Source: an uncultured Eubacteriales bacterium
Lineage (GTDB): Bacteria > Bacillota > Clostridia > Oscillospirales > CAG-272
DNA length: 6,609 nt
Assembly (NCBI GenBank): GCA_900550625.1
Contig: URSW01000096.1
Coordinates: forward strand, 1 to 6,609
Direction: 5' to 3'
The position numbers and the translations under genes were made by a program. The notes beneath the pieces were generated by a model, which saw only the letters and a list, made by a program, of their open reading frames with translations, did no database searches and was not told where the DNA came from. Numbering within the stretch: position 1 is the stretch's first letter; every line of letters starts with the position of its first letter. Below are positions 5,662 to 6,609 of the stretch, piece by piece.

Positions 5662-6131
5662 CCCGCGCGGAGGTGTCTGGCGGCGGCCGCAAGCCGTGGC
5701 GCCAGAAGGGCTCGGGACGCGCAAGACAGGGATCGACCCGCGCTCCTCAGTGGACGCACGGCGGAGTCGCTCTCGGACCGAAGCCCCGCCTCTACAAGGT
5801 CAAGCTCAACAAGAAGGTCAAGAGAGTCGCAATGTTCAGCGCACTCAGCTCAAAGGTTGCGTCCGGCGAGATGATCGTCGTGGACAAGATCGCTGCTGCT
5901 GAATTCAAGACCAAGGCAATGGCACAGATGCTTTCCGATATCGGAGCAGGCAAGAAGTCGCTCGTGGTTCTCCCCGAGAAGGACGAAAAGGTCGTAAAGA
6001 GCCTTGCCAACATCCCCGGTGTCAAGGTAACGCTTGCCAACACGCTCAGCGTCTACGACATTCTCAATGCCGATTCCTTCGTTGCGGCGCAGGACGCTGT
6101 AACCAAGATCGAGGAGGTGTACGCAGAATGA
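5658..6131 (+). CDS. rplD: L4 C-terminal fragment (tunnel loop and globular domain)
   Basis: 157 codons if read from the TTG at 5658. From TRAEVSGGG onward the sequence is intact L4: the basic tunnel loop KPWRQKGSGRARQGSTRAPQWTHGG, then GPKPRLYKVKLNKKVKRVA and the C-terminal domain. The TTG has no recognisable SD, so independent translation would depend on coupling to the stop of the first fragment (TTGA). More likely the two pieces are one gene split by the extra 11 bases. The stop overlaps the rplW start by four bases (ATGA). Confidence 0.7.
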   Translation: MTRAEVSGGGRKPWRQKGSGRARQGSTRAPQWTHGGVALGPKPRLYKVKLNKKVKRVAMFSALSSKVASGEMIVVDKIAAAEFKTKAMAQMLSDIGAGKKSLVVLPEKDEKVVKSLANIPGVKVTLANTLSVYDILNADSFVAAQDAVTKIEEVYAE

Positions 6132-6421
6132 AGCTTGCACAGGATATCATAATCAAGCCGATCATCACCGAGAAATCGATGGACCTTACGGCTGATAAGA
6201 AGTATGTTTTCAAGGTCGCAAAGGATGCGACAAAGCCCGAGATCGCAGCTGCGGTCGAAGAGCTTTTCAAGGTCGACGTAAAGAGCGTCAACACCATCAA
6301 CATGAAGAAGAAGCCCAGAAGACTCCGTTACAGCCAGGGATACACGGCTGCTTGGAAAAAGGCGATCGTTACTCTCGAGCCCGGCTCCAAGACGATAGAG
6401 TTCTTCGAGGGACTCAACTGA
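6128..6421 (+). CDS. rplW: 50S ribosomal protein L23 (uL23)
   Basis: 97 residues, the normal size. L23 sits at the tunnel exit of the 50S subunit and is the docking site for trigger factor and the signal recognition particle. It shows the family pattern: IIKPIITEKSM at 8-18, KYVFKVAKDATKPEI at about 25-39, a V-E-E-L-F-K-V-V-K-V-N-T pattern in the next helix and strand, and a basic loop KKKPRRLRYSQGYTAAWKKAIVTL at about 59-82. The start overlaps the rplD stop as ATGA, and its SD (AGGAGGTG, 6112-6119) is embedded in the last rplD codons, so translation is probably coupled to rplD. That makes the rplD frame problem relevant to L23 output too. Confidence 0.98.
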   Translation: MKLAQDIIIKPIITEKSMDLTADKKYVFKVAKDATKPEIAAAVEELFKVDVKSVNTINMKKKPRRLRYSQGYTAAWKKAIVTLEPGSKTIEFFEGLN

Positions 6422-6435
6422 GGAGGTGCGGATAA

Positions 6436-6609
6436 ATGCCTACTATCAAATATAAGCCTACAACTCCGGGTCGTCGCGGCATGACCGTGCCCACCTTTGA
6501 TGAGGTCACCAAGTTCACCCCCGAAAGAAGCCTTGTTGTAATCAAGAAGAAGAATGCCGGAAGAAACAGCTACGGCCGCATCACCGTTCGTCATCGTGGC
6601 GGCGGACAC
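6436..6609 (+). CDS. rplB: 50S ribosomal protein L2 (uL2), N-terminal part, cut by window edge
   Basis: 58 codons are present of a protein normally about 275 residues long. L2 is a core 23S rRNA-binding protein needed for subunit association and peptidyl-transferase activity. The N-terminus is typical: a KYKPTTPGRRGMTV segment at 5-18, KKKNAGRNSYGRITVRHRGGGH at about 37-58. The ATG at 6436 follows an excellent SD, AGGAGGTG (6421-6428), that starts on the last base of the rplW stop; the gap to rplW is 14 bases. The gene continues beyond the right edge. Confidence 0.98.
   Translation, partial: MPTIKYKPTTPGRRGMTVPTFDEVTKFTPERSLVVIKKKNAGRNSYGRITVRHRGGGH

Larger units (their letters stand above)
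5494..6131 (+). pseudogene. rplD: 50S ribosomal protein L4 (uL4) gene interrupted by an 11-base insertion
   Basis: L4 binds 23S rRNA, and its long loop lines the exit tunnel; in several bacteria it also represses the S10 operon. The gene starts at 5494 with AGGAGG (5481-5486) upstream. Codons 1-52 read as normal L4 up to QGTQSTL, but the frame then runs RVR-stop at 5659-5661. The expected continuation TRAEVSGGGRKPWRQKG begins at 5661 in another frame. Removing 11 bases (5650-5660, or equivalently 5651-5661) gives ...QSTL-TRAEV... and a 208-residue product, the family's usual size, so the extra bases explain the whole defect. The break falls at the root of the exit-tunnel loop. SD, spacing, downstream coding and ATGA coupling to rplW are all intact, which argues against an old decayed gene. 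Sequence or assembly error is the simplest cause; a real mutation or recoding is possible. Confidence 0.85.

Noticed and set aside
5650..5664. Classic programmed frameshift signal in rplD
   Set aside because: No slippery X-XXY-YYZ heptamer is present, and the RF2-like TGA-C context would give +1, which is the wrong frame; only -1 or +2 restores L4.

Overview
This window looks like a chromosomal segment from a Clostridia-type Firmicute, possibly of the Oscillospirales/Ruminococcaceae kind. The reasons are moderately high GC in the genes, strong AGGAGG Shine-Dalgarno (SD) sites, the Gram-positive gene order rpsJ-rplC-rplD-rplW-rplB, and Clostridia-like ribosomal protein sequences. This assignment is inferred from sequence style; no search was run.

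Left half, minus strand (about 3692 down to 1): a three-gene cluster that reads away from the ribosomal genes. In order of transcription it encodes an unrecognised protein with about eight membrane segments (3692-2760), an exported TPM-domain protein with one membrane anchor and a long disordered basic tail (2671-1460), and an ABC-F translation-factor ATPase (from 1463, running off the left edge). The last two overlap by ATGA, so they are very probably co-translated. The 88-base gap between the first two carries two small hairpins, each abutting the same GCGGCAAAG word.

Centre (3693-4375): a gene-free, partly AT-rich divergent control region. A good sigma-A promoter faces left (-35 at 3914-3919, -10 at 3891-3896) and another faces right (-35 at 4068-4073, -10 at 4091-4096). 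Both have 17-base spacers and TGn extended -10 elements. The right-facing transcript has a leader of about 270 nt with extensive base-pairing potential: a 5' stem-loop, a long two-part helix with a possible loop-to-bulge pseudoknot, and a CCTCCT that exactly complements the rpsJ SD. It reads as a candidate autoregulatory leader of the S10 operon.

Right half, plus strand (4376-6609): the start of the S10 ribosomal protein operon, rpsJ (S10), rplC (L3), rplD (L4), rplW (L23) and the first 58 codons of rplB (L2). The 165-base rpsJ-rplC gap is unusually long and holds a second structured element ending just before the rplC SD, with two mutually exclusive pairings. rplD is broken by 11 extra bases (about 5650-5660). 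Without them it would be a normal 208-residue L4. With them it splits into a 55-codon piece and a 157-codon piece that meet at a TTGA overlap. As L4 is essential or nearly so, sequence error, a real mutation and recoding all need to be considered, with error the simplest explanation.

I found no tRNA, rRNA, CRISPR array, insertion sequence or defence system. The best candidates for something undescribed are the two RNA elements in the S10 operon and the rplD interruption.
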